Under the pieces are notes generated by a model. It was not told the origin of the DNA. It saw only the letters and a list, made by a program, of their open reading frames with translations, and did no database searches. The position numbers were made by a program, and so were the translations under genes. A stretch of DNA of 64,000 nucleotides from DSWT01 sp035373625 (GTDB lineage Bacteria > Chloroflexota > Anaerolineae > B4-G1 > SLSP01). The stretch is taken from the NCBI GenBank assembly GCA_035373625.1, contig DAOSNS010000002.1:186001-250000 (forward strand). Reading direction: 5' to 3'. Positions 17,195-25,289 of this stretch are shown in pieces. How positions within the stretch are numbered: the stretch's first letter is position 1; each line of letters starts with the position of its first letter.

Positions 17195-17506
17195 AGGGGG
17201 GTGCAGGATTACCTGTGTGCTGTGCGGCAAGCCGGAATATTGGCGCGGTATGCAGTCCTGTTTGGTTCGCACGCACGCGGCGATGCCTGCCCAGATAGCG
17301 ACATTGACTTACTGGTTGTTACGCCGGAGTTCGATGGGCTGTATGATCGTCGTCAGGTCGATCTCCTGTGGGCCTTGCGTGCCTTTACTGATAGCCGCAT
17401 TGAACCCATTGCCGTGGGCGAGCAGCGTTGGCGCGACGATGATGCCAGTCCGCTCCTGGAAATTGCGCGGCGGGAGGGACAGGAAATTGCCGTCGCATCG
17501 GTGTGA
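17174..17506 (+). CDS. MNT-type minimal nucleotidyltransferase (HEPN antitoxin)
   Basis: A 110-residue Pol-beta-like nucleotidyltransferase with the signature GSHARGDACPDSDIDLLVV (GSxxRG then DxD), and a supporting acid in RIEPIAV. In HEPN-MNT pairs this partner neutralises the HEPN RNase, in known cases by AMPylation. It overlaps the end of the HEPN remnant, the usual gene order. Because the HEPN part is truncated, it now stands as an orphan antitoxin. The frame itself looks intact. Confidence 0.85.
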   Translation: MVEPAITRGVQDYLCAVRQAGILARYAVLFGSHARGDACPDSDIDLLVVTPEFDGLYDRRQVDLLWALRAFTDSRIEPIAVGEQRWRDDDASPLLEIARREGQEIAVASV

Positions 17507-17513
17507 GATGCAA

Positions 17514-18197
17514 TCAGTTGCATATTACCTTAAACGTGAGCCAACTACCATCCCGCTGGCGCTTGCGCCGCGTCACAGCCAGTTGCCCGCAGCCACGGTA
17601 ATGGAGTGTCGTGGGAATCTGGGTACTATCCACCGCCGCCATCACCTGCGCGGGAAAGAGGTGTGCGGCTGCCAGCAACTGGATCGTCCCGTTGAAGAGG
17701 TCCGCCAGTACGGCCGCGCCGGCTTTACAGATGGTACTGGCCAAGGTCTGCGGATCCATCAACACGTATAGGTGCGCCCCTGTGCGCTGTGCTGCGCCGC
17801 GCTATGTCATCCGGTGTTCTACCAGATACGCATTGAAACCGATCAATGTCATCACTGCGACATTGCTGAACAGCAGCGCGGGAAGCGTGTTCGTGGAGTC
17901 GATCCCCAAGAGGATGCGCGTGCCGTAGAGCAGTACGAAATAGATGGCTGGTAGAAACACACGGTAGACGTGGGCAATGGTGAAGGTCTGCCAATGTTCC
18001 AAGATAGGCAACTCACGCAAGAACACGAAGAAGCCATCCAGCAAGCCAGCTTCATCCAAGGTATGCACCGTGTCTGTGGCTTGCCCTTGATAGATGGCCT
18101 GAGCGACACCCTGGTCATCCCGTTCGGCGAAACGCTAGTCCAGATTCTCAGCCAAGTTGTTGCGGATATCGGCAGCGGTTTGCGCCCGTTGTGTCAT
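17514..18197 (-). pseudogene. Degenerate transposase remnant
   Basis: On the minus strand, an ATG at 18195-18197 preceded by GAGGAGA starts a frame MTQRAQTAADIRNNLAENLD that hits TAG after 20 codons. It resumes in frame as RFAERDDQGV and runs through GFFVFLRELPILEHWQTF and YGTRILLGIDSTNTLPALLF to a stop near 17805. A different frame then gives MLMDPQTLASTICKAG and VDSTQIPTTLHYRGCG, ending at 17514. The pieces read like consecutive parts of one DDE transposase with at least one stop and one frameshift, and a missing 3' end. I cannot name its IS family with certainty. No terminal repeats were found. Confidence 0.65.
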
Positions 18198-18311
18198 CGT
18201 TCTCCTCACACCGACAAGATACTGAGGCTATATCACAAATTGCCAGCTATGATCCAAATGTTAATGTGCTATCCTTCACTATTAATGCAAATTATTATAC
18301 CGTAATTTTAG

Positions 18312-18319
18312 TAGGAGTA
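18312..18319. repeat. Left target-site duplication TAGGAGTA
   Basis: The 8-bp sequence TAGGAGTA directly left of the IS is repeated exactly at 19254-19261 directly right of it. The right copy supplies the Shine-Dalgarno of the gene at 19264. An AT-rich spacer at 18200-18311 probably held that gene's original promoter. Confidence 0.9.
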
Positions 18320-19253
18320 ACCCAAGTTGCTACTCACTGAACTTAAGCGGAAAAACCAGGACAAATAGAAAGACTTTGAGTTCAAAGCCAGCAGCGGTCA
18401 CGGCATGAATAGATTTCGGCAGGAGTTGTTCAATCAAGCTGCCTGCTGTTTCCACCTTTTTACGATGCAGATTTTGGAGGTAGCGGATCCACGGCGGGAG
18501 GGGCCGTTTGGAATTTGCTTTGCGCATCGGGAGGAACTCCGAACCCGCTAAGCCATCGACATTGGCGAAATCGTCCTCAAAGTCGTAATCGGTATAGCCG
18601 CGATCGGCGTAAATGGTCGAACCCGCGGGCAAGTCAAAGGCAAAGTCTTCCAGCGTGCTCACATCCGCTACGGACCCGGGCGTGAGAAAGACTTCGACTG
18701 GCAGACCATCTTGGGTGACGAGTAAATGCACTTTGACACTGTAAAAGTAGCGTTTTTTACTGGCGCAGTACCCGCGATAGGTCTCATCGTGATAAATCTT
18801 GGCCCGGCGGATGCGGATATTGTCACACACCGCCACCGGGAACGAGTCGATGCTATAGATCGAGTCCGTGTTCAACGTTTTCCAGTAATCGGCTAAAGCG
18901 CCAAATATGCACCAGAACAGCCCCGCCAGGCGCTGTAAACGCCGACTAAAGCGACTGGGGCCGAGCATCTTGGGCATATAACCGTGTTCATGCAGCATCT
19001 TACAAGCCGCGGCGTAGTTACCGTCGAAAAACATGGCCGCGGTCAGGGCGGCGGTCATGACTTCGGCGTCGCTCATTTGGCACTGCGGGTCTTCATAATG
19101 ATGCAACCCTTTCAAGATATCATCACAAATGCAGAAAGCGGCTATAATTTGCGTATCCATGGATTCCCTCCGGTTTAGTCTTGGATTGTTCACCCGTAAC
19201 TATACCGCGGAATCCATGATTTTCTACTCTTTTCATAAGGTAGCAACTTGGGT
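18320..19253 (-). mobile_element. Complete IS982-like insertion sequence (934 bp)
   Basis: The element starts ACCCAAGTTGCTA and ends TAGCAACTTGGGT, perfect 13-bp inverted repeats, and is flanked by an exact 8-bp duplication. It contains one transposase gene on the minus strand whose stop codon lies within the left inverted repeat. Ends beginning ACCC, single-gene structure and length close to 1 kb fit the IS982 family as I know it. Clean ends and an intact gene suggest recent insertion. Confidence 0.9.
18330..19160 (-). CDS. IS982-like DDE transposase
   Basis: A 276-residue transposase. The ATG at 19158-19160 is preceded by GGAGGGA and is preferred over an in-frame GTG 33 bases upstream. Family marks are YSIDSFPVAVCDNIRIRRAK with the first Asp, GYCASKKRYFYSVKVHLLVT, FLTPGSVADVSTLEDF, and STIYADRGYTDYDFED with the second Asp. 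The final Glu lies in the C-terminal part around KKVETAGSLIEQL. The enzyme cuts and joins the element ends. The frame is uninterrupted, so transposition competence is plausible. Confidence 0.9.
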   Translation of the reverse strand: MDTQIIAAFCICDDILKGLHHYEDPQCQMSDAEVMTAALTAAMFFDGNYAAACKMLHEHGYMPKMLGPSRFSRRLQRLAGLFWCIFGALADYWKTLNTDSIYSIDSFPVAVCDNIRIRRAKIYHDETYRGYCASKKRYFYSVKVHLLVTQDGLPVEVFLTPGSVADVSTLEDFAFDLPAGSTIYADRGYTDYDFEDDFANVDGLAGSEFLPMRKANSKRPLPPWIRYLQNLHRKKVETAGSLIEQLLPKSIHAVTAAGFELKVFLFVLVFPLKFSE

Positions 19254-19261
19254 TAGGAGTA
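19254..19261. repeat. Right target-site duplication TAGGAGTA, also the SD of the next gene
   Basis: This is the exact copy of 18312-18319. AGGAG within it lies 5 bases before ATG 19264 and acts as the ribosome-binding site, so the IS separated the gene from its promoter but left translation signals intact. Confidence 0.85.
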
Positions 19262-19263
19262 AT

Positions 19264-20655
19264 ATGATAAACGATAATATTAAACAGGTTATTGATGGCG
19301 GTTATTGCATTGGTTGTGGTGCTTGTGCGGCCTTGCCAAATTCTCTTTTTGTAATGGAAATAAATCAGTATGGGCAGTTAATGGCAGTTGATCGTGGTGA
19401 TTTATCTAATGAGACATTTTCTACAAACTTGGATGTTATTTGCCCTTTTTCTAATAAAGCACCTGATGAAAATACGATAGCCCGGGCACTGTTTGGCGGT
19501 GTGATACCTTATGATGAATATGCCGGCTACTACCAAGATATTTATGCCGGATATGTAATAGAGGACGATTATCGAAAAAACGGTAGTTCTGGGGGGAGTG
19601 TTTCTTGGTTAGCAGCAGAACTGATCCAGTTAGGATTAGTAGATGGTATTATCCATGTAAAATCTCTGGAAAACAATCCTTCGCGTTTGTTTGGCTATGC
19701 TATTTCAACAAGCGTAGAGCAAGCCAGGCAAGGGGCTAAGTCTAAATATTACCCGATAGAAATGTCAGAAGTTATAAAATTGGTACGAGAGCAGCCAGGA
19801 CGTTATGCTTTTGTAGGGTTGCCCTGCTTTGTGAAAGCGGCGCGATTATTAACTCGAAATGATCCTGTTTTGGCAGAACGAATAGTATTTTTTATTGGAT
19901 TAGTTTGTGGACATTTAAAGAGTACAAAGTTTGCAGAAATGTTAGCTTGGCAGTGCGGAATTGCGCCTGAAAAGCTGGATTATATTGATTTCCGAGTCAA
20001 ATTGCCGGAATATCCCGCTAATAAATACGGTATACGAGTGCGATCTGGATCAGTGGATTATTCTATGACACAACCTGTTGATAATTTATTCGGTAGTAGT
20101 TGGGGATTGGGGTTTTTCCGCTATAAGGCCTGTGATTATTGTGATGATGTTGTTGCGGAAACTGCAGATGTTACTATTGGAGATGCCTGGCTCTCGCGTT
20201 ATATAAAAGACAGCGCGGGAACTAATTTGATCATTGTACGAAATCCGATCTTATCTGAAGTAATCGGAGATGCAGTTCGGACATCTAGGTTGAAATTAGA
20301 TGAATTGTCTGTGAGTGATGTTTACCATTCTCAGGCGGGTGGATTCCGCCACAGACGAGACGGACTGGGGTATCGCCTTTACTTGGCGGATTCTGAGCAT
20401 ATATGGCGTCCAACAAAGCGTGTTCAACCTCATGATGGAAAACGATTTGGTAGACGTTGGCGCCAAAAGCAGCGATTGCGAGTACAGATGGCAGAACAAA
20501 GCCATTTGGCTTTCCACGAAGCCGCTATTCAAGGTGATTTTGATGTCTTTAAACGGCAGATGCAGCCTCTATTAGATGCCTATTTAAAGGTTGCGCGACC
20601 GACATTAGGGCAGCGAATCTCTTATGTCTTAAAGAAACTAAAATTGAGACCATGA
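19264..20655 (+). CDS. FrhB-like (coenzyme F420 hydrogenase/dehydrogenase beta subunit family) iron-sulfur flavoprotein of a polysaccharide locus
   Basis: A 463-residue protein. ATG 19264 is chosen because AGGAG is directly upstream; the open frame extending left lies inside the IS. The N-terminus has a ferredoxin-like CIGCGACAAL cluster. Further marks are FVGLPCFVKAARLL (the GxPC motif of FrhB), and CDYCDDVVAETADVTIGDAW near the C-terminal part. Members with F420-reducing partners oxidise F420H2, but members in polysaccharide clusters next to pyruvyltransferases are of unknown function and may reduce a sugar intermediate. The next gene, 12 bases downstream, is such a pyruvyltransferase. Base use is AT-rich, unlike the flanking backbone. 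Confidence 0.85.
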   Translation: MINDNIKQVIDGGYCIGCGACAALPNSLFVMEINQYGQLMAVDRGDLSNETFSTNLDVICPFSNKAPDENTIARALFGGVIPYDEYAGYYQDIYAGYVIEDDYRKNGSSGGSVSWLAAELIQLGLVDGIIHVKSLENNPSRLFGYAISTSVEQARQGAKSKYYPIEMSEVIKLVREQPGRYAFVGLPCFVKAARLLTRNDPVLAERIVFFIGLVCGHLKSTKFAEMLAWQCGIAPEKLDYIDFRVKLPEYPANKYGIRVRSGSVDYSMTQPVDNLFGSSWGLGFFRYKACDYCDDVVAETADVTIGDAWLSRYIKDSAGTNLIIVRNPILSEVIGDAVRTSRLKLDELSVSDVYHSQAGGFRHRRDGLGYRLYLADSEHIWRPTKRVQPHDGKRFGRRWRQKQRLRVQMAEQSHLAFHEAAIQGDFDVFKRQMQPLLDAYLKVARPTLGQRISYVLKKLKLRP

Positions 20656-20667
20656 ATTGAGGCGGAA

Positions 20668-21951
20668 ATGAAAAACATACTAATTATCAATCAACATAGT
20701 GATAATCGAGGCGACCAGGCTGCCTGTCGTGCGATGGTGCGGTCGTTGGAACGAATGATGCCCGATTCTTATTTTACAATTGTTTCTTATAGTCCTCAGT
20801 TTCCACTCATTACAGGAGAGAATATTTCTCACTTGGGCTTCAACGCCTTCTCAAAGAAGAATCTGATCTTATCAACTTTATGGGCGATTTTCCCTTTTCT
20901 GCGTAGGGCATTATCATCATCCATTGCGTCAGAAAATCTTTCCATTTTGCGCGCTTATCAGTCGGCGGATATTGTCATTTCTGCGCCTGGAGGGCCTTAT
21001 ATTGGCGATTTGTATAGTATGGAGTTGCGATTTTTGTATTTTGATTGGCTCTCAAGTGTATTCAATAAATTATGGATAATTTATGCCCCTTCCATGGGAC
21101 CGTTTAATAAGCAAGGGCGTAATATTCTGCGTCGCTATGTTTTGAATAAGGCTGTGTGTATTTTGGTGCGTGATCCCATATCGTTTGAGCATGTAGAAAA
21201 ACTGAAGCTAAAACCGCCGCTGTTCCTGGCTGCCGATAGCGCTTTGCAGGAGAACTTTAACGATTGTGATTTACAATCTCTGAAAAAAAGAGCAAATATA
21301 CCTGATAATGTAGAATTGTTAGTTGGGATGACTCCTGCCGATCTAAGTTGGCACCCTTCCCGCTTGAACACGCCCGAAGATTCTTCTATTCTTACTACAG
21401 AACAAATAGCCTTGATTCTTGCGAAAACTCTGGATTGGCTATGGGAAGAATATCGAGCGTGTACGGTGTTCTTTCCACAACTTTTTGGACGGCAAAGCGA
21501 CCGAGACATTATAGAAAAGGTTATTGCGTTCGCCGAACATGGTCATACAGCGAAGATATTACCTTTTGAAATGGATTCAGACGATCAACAGTGTTTGGCG
21601 CGCGCGATGGATTTATTTATTGGTATGCGCTATCATTCGGCTATTTTTGCCGCGAAAGCATACACGCCTGTGATTTGCGTCGCTTATGAACATAAAGCTG
21701 TCGGATTTATGCAAAGCGTTGGATTGGGTGAGTATGTTATTCTCGTTGATCAATTGTCCGAAGACAGACTTAAAACACTTGTAAAGAAGTGCCTTAGTGA
21801 GTCGGCAGTTATAACAGATCACTTGCGAATCACTATGCCAGATTTAGAATCGAAAGCTTTATTGAGTTCAAGGGTCGTGACCGATATCTTGACCGCTTTT
21901 GGCTCGAACCGAAACATGTTGCGGCGCACTCTTGTCGAGAAATATCATTAG
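20668..21951 (+). CDS. Polysaccharide pyruvyl transferase family protein
   Basis: A 427-residue enzyme of the CsaB/WcaK family that adds ketal-linked pyruvate from PEP to sugars in surface glycans. Marks are the N-terminal ILIINQHSDNRGDQA, the central APGGPYIGDLY, and the C-terminal RYHSAIFAAKAYTPVICVAYE, which carries the family's Arg and His. GAGGCGGAA lies before the ATG. It follows the FrhB-like gene closely and precedes the flippase by 20 bases, consistent with one operon. The acceptor sugar cannot be predicted. Confidence 0.88.
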   Translation: MKNILIINQHSDNRGDQAACRAMVRSLERMMPDSYFTIVSYSPQFPLITGENISHLGFNAFSKKNLILSTLWAIFPFLRRALSSSIASENLSILRAYQSADIVISAPGGPYIGDLYSMELRFLYFDWLSSVFNKLWIIYAPSMGPFNKQGRNILRRYVLNKAVCILVRDPISFEHVEKLKLKPPLFLAADSALQENFNDCDLQSLKKRANIPDNVELLVGMTPADLSWHPSRLNTPEDSSILTTEQIALILAKTLDWLWEEYRACTVFFPQLFGRQSDRDIIEKVIAFAEHGHTAKILPFEMDSDDQQCLARAMDLFIGMRYHSAIFAAKAYTPVICVAYEHKAVGFMQSVGLGEYVILVDQLSEDRLKTLVKKCLSESAVITDHLRITMPDLESKALLSSRVVTDILTAFGSNRNMLRRTLVEKYH

Positions 21952-21971
21952 CATCTTGTGAGCGTATTTTA

Positions 21972-23504
21972 ATGAAAACTGTCCAAAAAAATATAGTTTT
22001 TAATGTGATTCAGACTTTTGTTCCCTTGATTGTATGGATCGGTCTTACTCCTCTTATTTTGCGTTCTCTTGGCCCCACACGTTTTGGGGCTTGGGCAGTT
22101 ACTCAATCAGTTGTTGGATATATGGGAATACTGGACTTGGGTATCGGCCCTACGGTGATCAAGTTGGTCGCTGATGCAACCTCTCACCAAGATTGGCAAA
22201 GGGCGCGATGTGTAGGTGGTTCAGCATTATTGGCCTATGGCGTCCTAGGTGGTATTGCCGGCATTGTAGTTTTTGGCGGATTACCCCTTTTTATGCGAGC
22301 CGTGTATGATTTACCTCCTGATGTGGAGCTACAGTTAAATCAAATAGCTTTGGTATTTGGCGTGCAAATTATTATTTCCCTACCAGGGAGTGTATTCCCC
22401 AGTATTGCTCGCGGTTTACAGCGCTATGAAATCTATGCGACTCAGCGTGTTGTACAAGTCTTTTTAAATGCGTTTTTTATTATCTTTTCGCTCAGAAAAC
22501 AGTGGGGAGTTTTGGGCGTGATTGGCTCTGGAACTCTGGCTACTTCCCTGACCTATTTGGGAATGATGCTATGGACTTGGGGATTGGCCCGCAATGTTTT
22601 TCCGACGTGGAAAGGCGTAACCTGGGATTCCTTGAAATCCCTTACGACGTACAGTTTCCTGGTTTTTATCCTGCAAGTTTCAGGGGTCGTGATATTTAGT
22701 ACCAGTAAAATTATTCTTGGGGCTGTTACATCCCTGGATGCGGTCACGGTGTATGATGTAGCGTCGCGCATTTTTGATTATCTTCGGACTATGACCACGG
22801 CATTAACGGATGCTTTGATGCCGGCGGCTGCAAGTTTGCAAGCGATGGGTGAGGAGCAAAAAGTCCGCAAGTTATTTGCAGATGGGGTTTCTAGTATGGT
22901 GACATTCTTTTTGTTGGTTGCAGTCCCTCTTTTCGCTCTTGCCCCGTTAGTGACACTGGCCTGGGTTGGTGAAGAAATTGGGGTACAATCCGGACTGGTA
23001 TTACGAATTTTGTTGATAGGATTTGGAGCTTATTGTTTGACCCGGGTGCCGATGACCGTGTTGATGGGGACGGGTAAAATTAAGGTATATGCCATAGTGC
23101 GTGCGATTTCTATTTTGTTTATTCCTTTACTTGTATGGGGCGGGGCCTGGAAATTTGGGGTGATAGGTGTTGCGATTGCAAGCAGCGTGGGGTTGTTGTT
23201 GATAGATGGCTATCTTTTTGTTTATGCGTGCAAATTATTTAAGGAGAGTATTTGGACTCCTTTGAAAGACAACTTATTGCTTCTCTTGTCAGCGTTTTTT
23301 GCAACTATTGTCGCTATATTCCTTTCTCACTTTCTAGTGTCTCAACCATGGAATATTTGGTTGCACATTGTTATTACTGGATTTATATGGGTAGGAGTTT
23401 TTGGTGGACTGAGTAGTGCAGGTTACACACTGAAATTGTGGCATTTGCCGCAACTTGTAAACGCACTCCCTTTTGTCCATGGCCAGAGTGAAAGAGAATT
23501 TTAG
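21972..23504 (+). CDS. Oligosaccharide flippase (Wzx / MATE-like exporter)
   Basis: A 510-residue integral membrane protein with about 12-14 hydrophobic helices spread over its length. The start KNIVFNVIQTFVPLIVWIGL and following PTRFGAWAVTQSVVGYMGIL (residues near 38-57) are typical of polysaccharide flippases that move undecaprenyl-linked repeat units across the membrane. No ATP site is present, as expected. The gene sits between the pyruvyltransferase and a membrane TPR protein in the AT-rich block. Confidence 0.9.
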   Translation: MKTVQKNIVFNVIQTFVPLIVWIGLTPLILRSLGPTRFGAWAVTQSVVGYMGILDLGIGPTVIKLVADATSHQDWQRARCVGGSALLAYGVLGGIAGIVVFGGLPLFMRAVYDLPPDVELQLNQIALVFGVQIIISLPGSVFPSIARGLQRYEIYATQRVVQVFLNAFFIIFSLRKQWGVLGVIGSGTLATSLTYLGMMLWTWGLARNVFPTWKGVTWDSLKSLTTYSFLVFILQVSGVVIFSTSKIILGAVTSLDAVTVYDVASRIFDYLRTMTTALTDALMPAAASLQAMGEEQKVRKLFADGVSSMVTFFLLVAVPLFALAPLVTLAWVGEEIGVQSGLVLRILLIGFGAYCLTRVPMTVLMGTGKIKVYAIVRAISILFIPLLVWGGAWKFGVIGVAIASSVGLLLIDGYLFVYACKLFKESIWTPLKDNLLLLLSAFFATIVAIFLSHFLVSQPWNIWLHIVITGFIWVGVFGGLSSAGYTLKLWHLPQLVNALPFVHGQSEREF

Positions 23505-23535
23505 CCGTAATGACTCTATTCTAGGAAGAAGTTTA

Positions 23536-25224
23536 ATGGGAATACGGCAACGTATTTTATCGTTTTCTCGATTCTTAAAAATATTTGCCTTTTGGGCTAT
23601 GATGATTGCTCTATTACTCTTGTGTAGTCAAAAAGTAACCAACAATAGCCTTATGCTTTCTCTACTTAACTACACCCTGGGCAAAAGTAATAATCTATGT
23701 GCCTCGGAATTCGCAAAGGGGATATCTGCGTGGCCCATCCTGGGTGAGTTTATGAGCGAACAGGACGTAGCTACCTTATGGGTGACTGGACGGATTGCCC
23801 TGGCTTGTGATAATTCTCCAGCAGCGTATGAGGCTTTGTATCCTTTAACCGGGATAGTTGAGAATAACCCTTTGCTTTATCAAGATGTTGTTATTGCGTT
23901 AAGTGCAGGGAATGATTTTAAGACTCTAGAAGATACTTATCAACGTTTTCCTCCTCCTGTTCAGGCTGTTAGTGATACGCTGGCGTTGGCTTACATAAAC
24001 TATACGAAGGACTATGAAACTGCTTTGCGATTTCGTCCAGATGATTTGTTCGTGGCCTATCATTTGTGGCTTGAAGCGAAGGATAGGAGCGATTTTGTTC
24101 AGACTGGAGTCTATAGTGATGCCTTAAATCATTTTACTTCTTCAGCTATTTCTCCAGACAATTCATATTTGTTCGAGCATACGATTGATGTGGCTCCTAG
24201 CCTTTTCCAGGAGGGTATTTGGTCTCAGGATAAACTGAAGAATGTGGTCGGATTTTGGGTTTGGCAATATAGCAATATAGATAGTGTGGCCAAGCTGTTG
24301 GAAGATATGGTTTTGCTTTACCCTGGCGATCCAACCTGGAATTTTTACATGGCAGAATTGTATCATCGCCGTGGAGAATTAGTGTCCGCCATCGAGTTTT
24401 ATTCAAATACGCTTACTCTAGCGCCCAATTACTACTACATCCATTTCCGTTTAGGGATGGTTTATGAAGAAATGTCTTTGAAGCATATAGAGAATTCGGA
24501 AGCTCTCTTACTCAGTGCAATTGATCAATACAAATTGTATCATGAGAGTGCGCCTCGTGATCTGGTGGCTTTAGAGAGATTAGTCGAATTACAAAAAAAG
24601 ATAGGATACCCAAATAGTTCCTTTCAAACAGAGCTTGATTCATTAGTAAATCTCAAAGCGCTAGTGGCAGAGCAGCTTAATGTTTCGGAGCAGAAAGTGT
24701 TGATAGGCCCTAACCTGTTGCCCTCTGGAAGTTTTCTCGAGTCTGGAGAAATTGCTAACTGGTATATCTCCAAGATGTTCAATTCACCGCCATTCGGAGA
24801 AGCGTTATATGTAGTAGGAGTAGATATGTTAGGTGTGCCAGGAAAAAACTCTCTGGGACGGGTCATCGGTTTGTGGAAGCGCTCGCGACCTGATCAGAGT
24901 CTCCCTCGTGCTGGCTTTTGGGCCTGGAATCCCGAAGAAAGAGGTTACTGGCATCTAAGCGTTAAGCAAGGAGAAGTGTATGTAGTGAAGATACTGTATA
25001 GGTCTTTTGATGCTTTGGCCTCTTTTTGGTTATCTAGTGAAGCGGGTGCATTATCGAATATATCGGATTACTTCTTACCTTCTACCGGGGGGCAGTCTAC
25101 TTTGTTTGTTTATGTTTTTGAGTGTTTTAAGGATACAGATTTGTCCTTTTTATTGCGATATTGGGGGGAAGGGGAAGTTTACTTCTACGACGTTAGCTTA
25201 CAAAAGGTCGACGTCAGTTTTTAG
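23536..25224 (+). CDS. Membrane-anchored TPR protein with a C-terminal beta-sandwich-like domain
   Basis: A 562-residue protein with ATG 23536 and AGGAAG at 23523-23528. In-frame ATG 23479 and TTG 23473 would overlap the flippase and lack such a site. A membrane anchor (FAFWAMMIALLLLC) lies near the N-terminus. The middle has helical repeats of TPR type, for example WNFYMAELYHRRGELVSAIE. The last 180 residues are rich in beta and aromatic residues, for example GFWAWNPEERGYWHLSVKQG, and look like a carbohydrate-binding-like sandwich, which I cannot name. Similar TPR proteins occur next to Wzy polymerases in polysaccharide loci, so a role in assembly is inferred. Confidence 0.65.
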   Translation: MGIRQRILSFSRFLKIFAFWAMMIALLLLCSQKVTNNSLMLSLLNYTLGKSNNLCASEFAKGISAWPILGEFMSEQDVATLWVTGRIALACDNSPAAYEALYPLTGIVENNPLLYQDVVIALSAGNDFKTLEDTYQRFPPPVQAVSDTLALAYINYTKDYETALRFRPDDLFVAYHLWLEAKDRSDFVQTGVYSDALNHFTSSAISPDNSYLFEHTIDVAPSLFQEGIWSQDKLKNVVGFWVWQYSNIDSVAKLLEDMVLLYPGDPTWNFYMAELYHRRGELVSAIEFYSNTLTLAPNYYYIHFRLGMVYEEMSLKHIENSEALLLSAIDQYKLYHESAPRDLVALERLVELQKKIGYPNSSFQTELDSLVNLKALVAEQLNVSEQKVLIGPNLLPSGSFLESGEIANWYISKMFNSPPFGEALYVVGVDMLGVPGKNSLGRVIGLWKRSRPDQSLPRAGFWAWNPEERGYWHLSVKQGEVYVVKILYRSFDALASFWLSSEAGALSNISDYFLPSTGGQSTLFVYVFECFKDTDLSFLLRYWGEGEVYFYDVSLQKVDVSF

Positions 25225-25289
25225 ATCGTTCATTTCATTTAACCATTTATTAGTATTCTAGTGGTAGAGTGATATTTTATGAGGGAATA

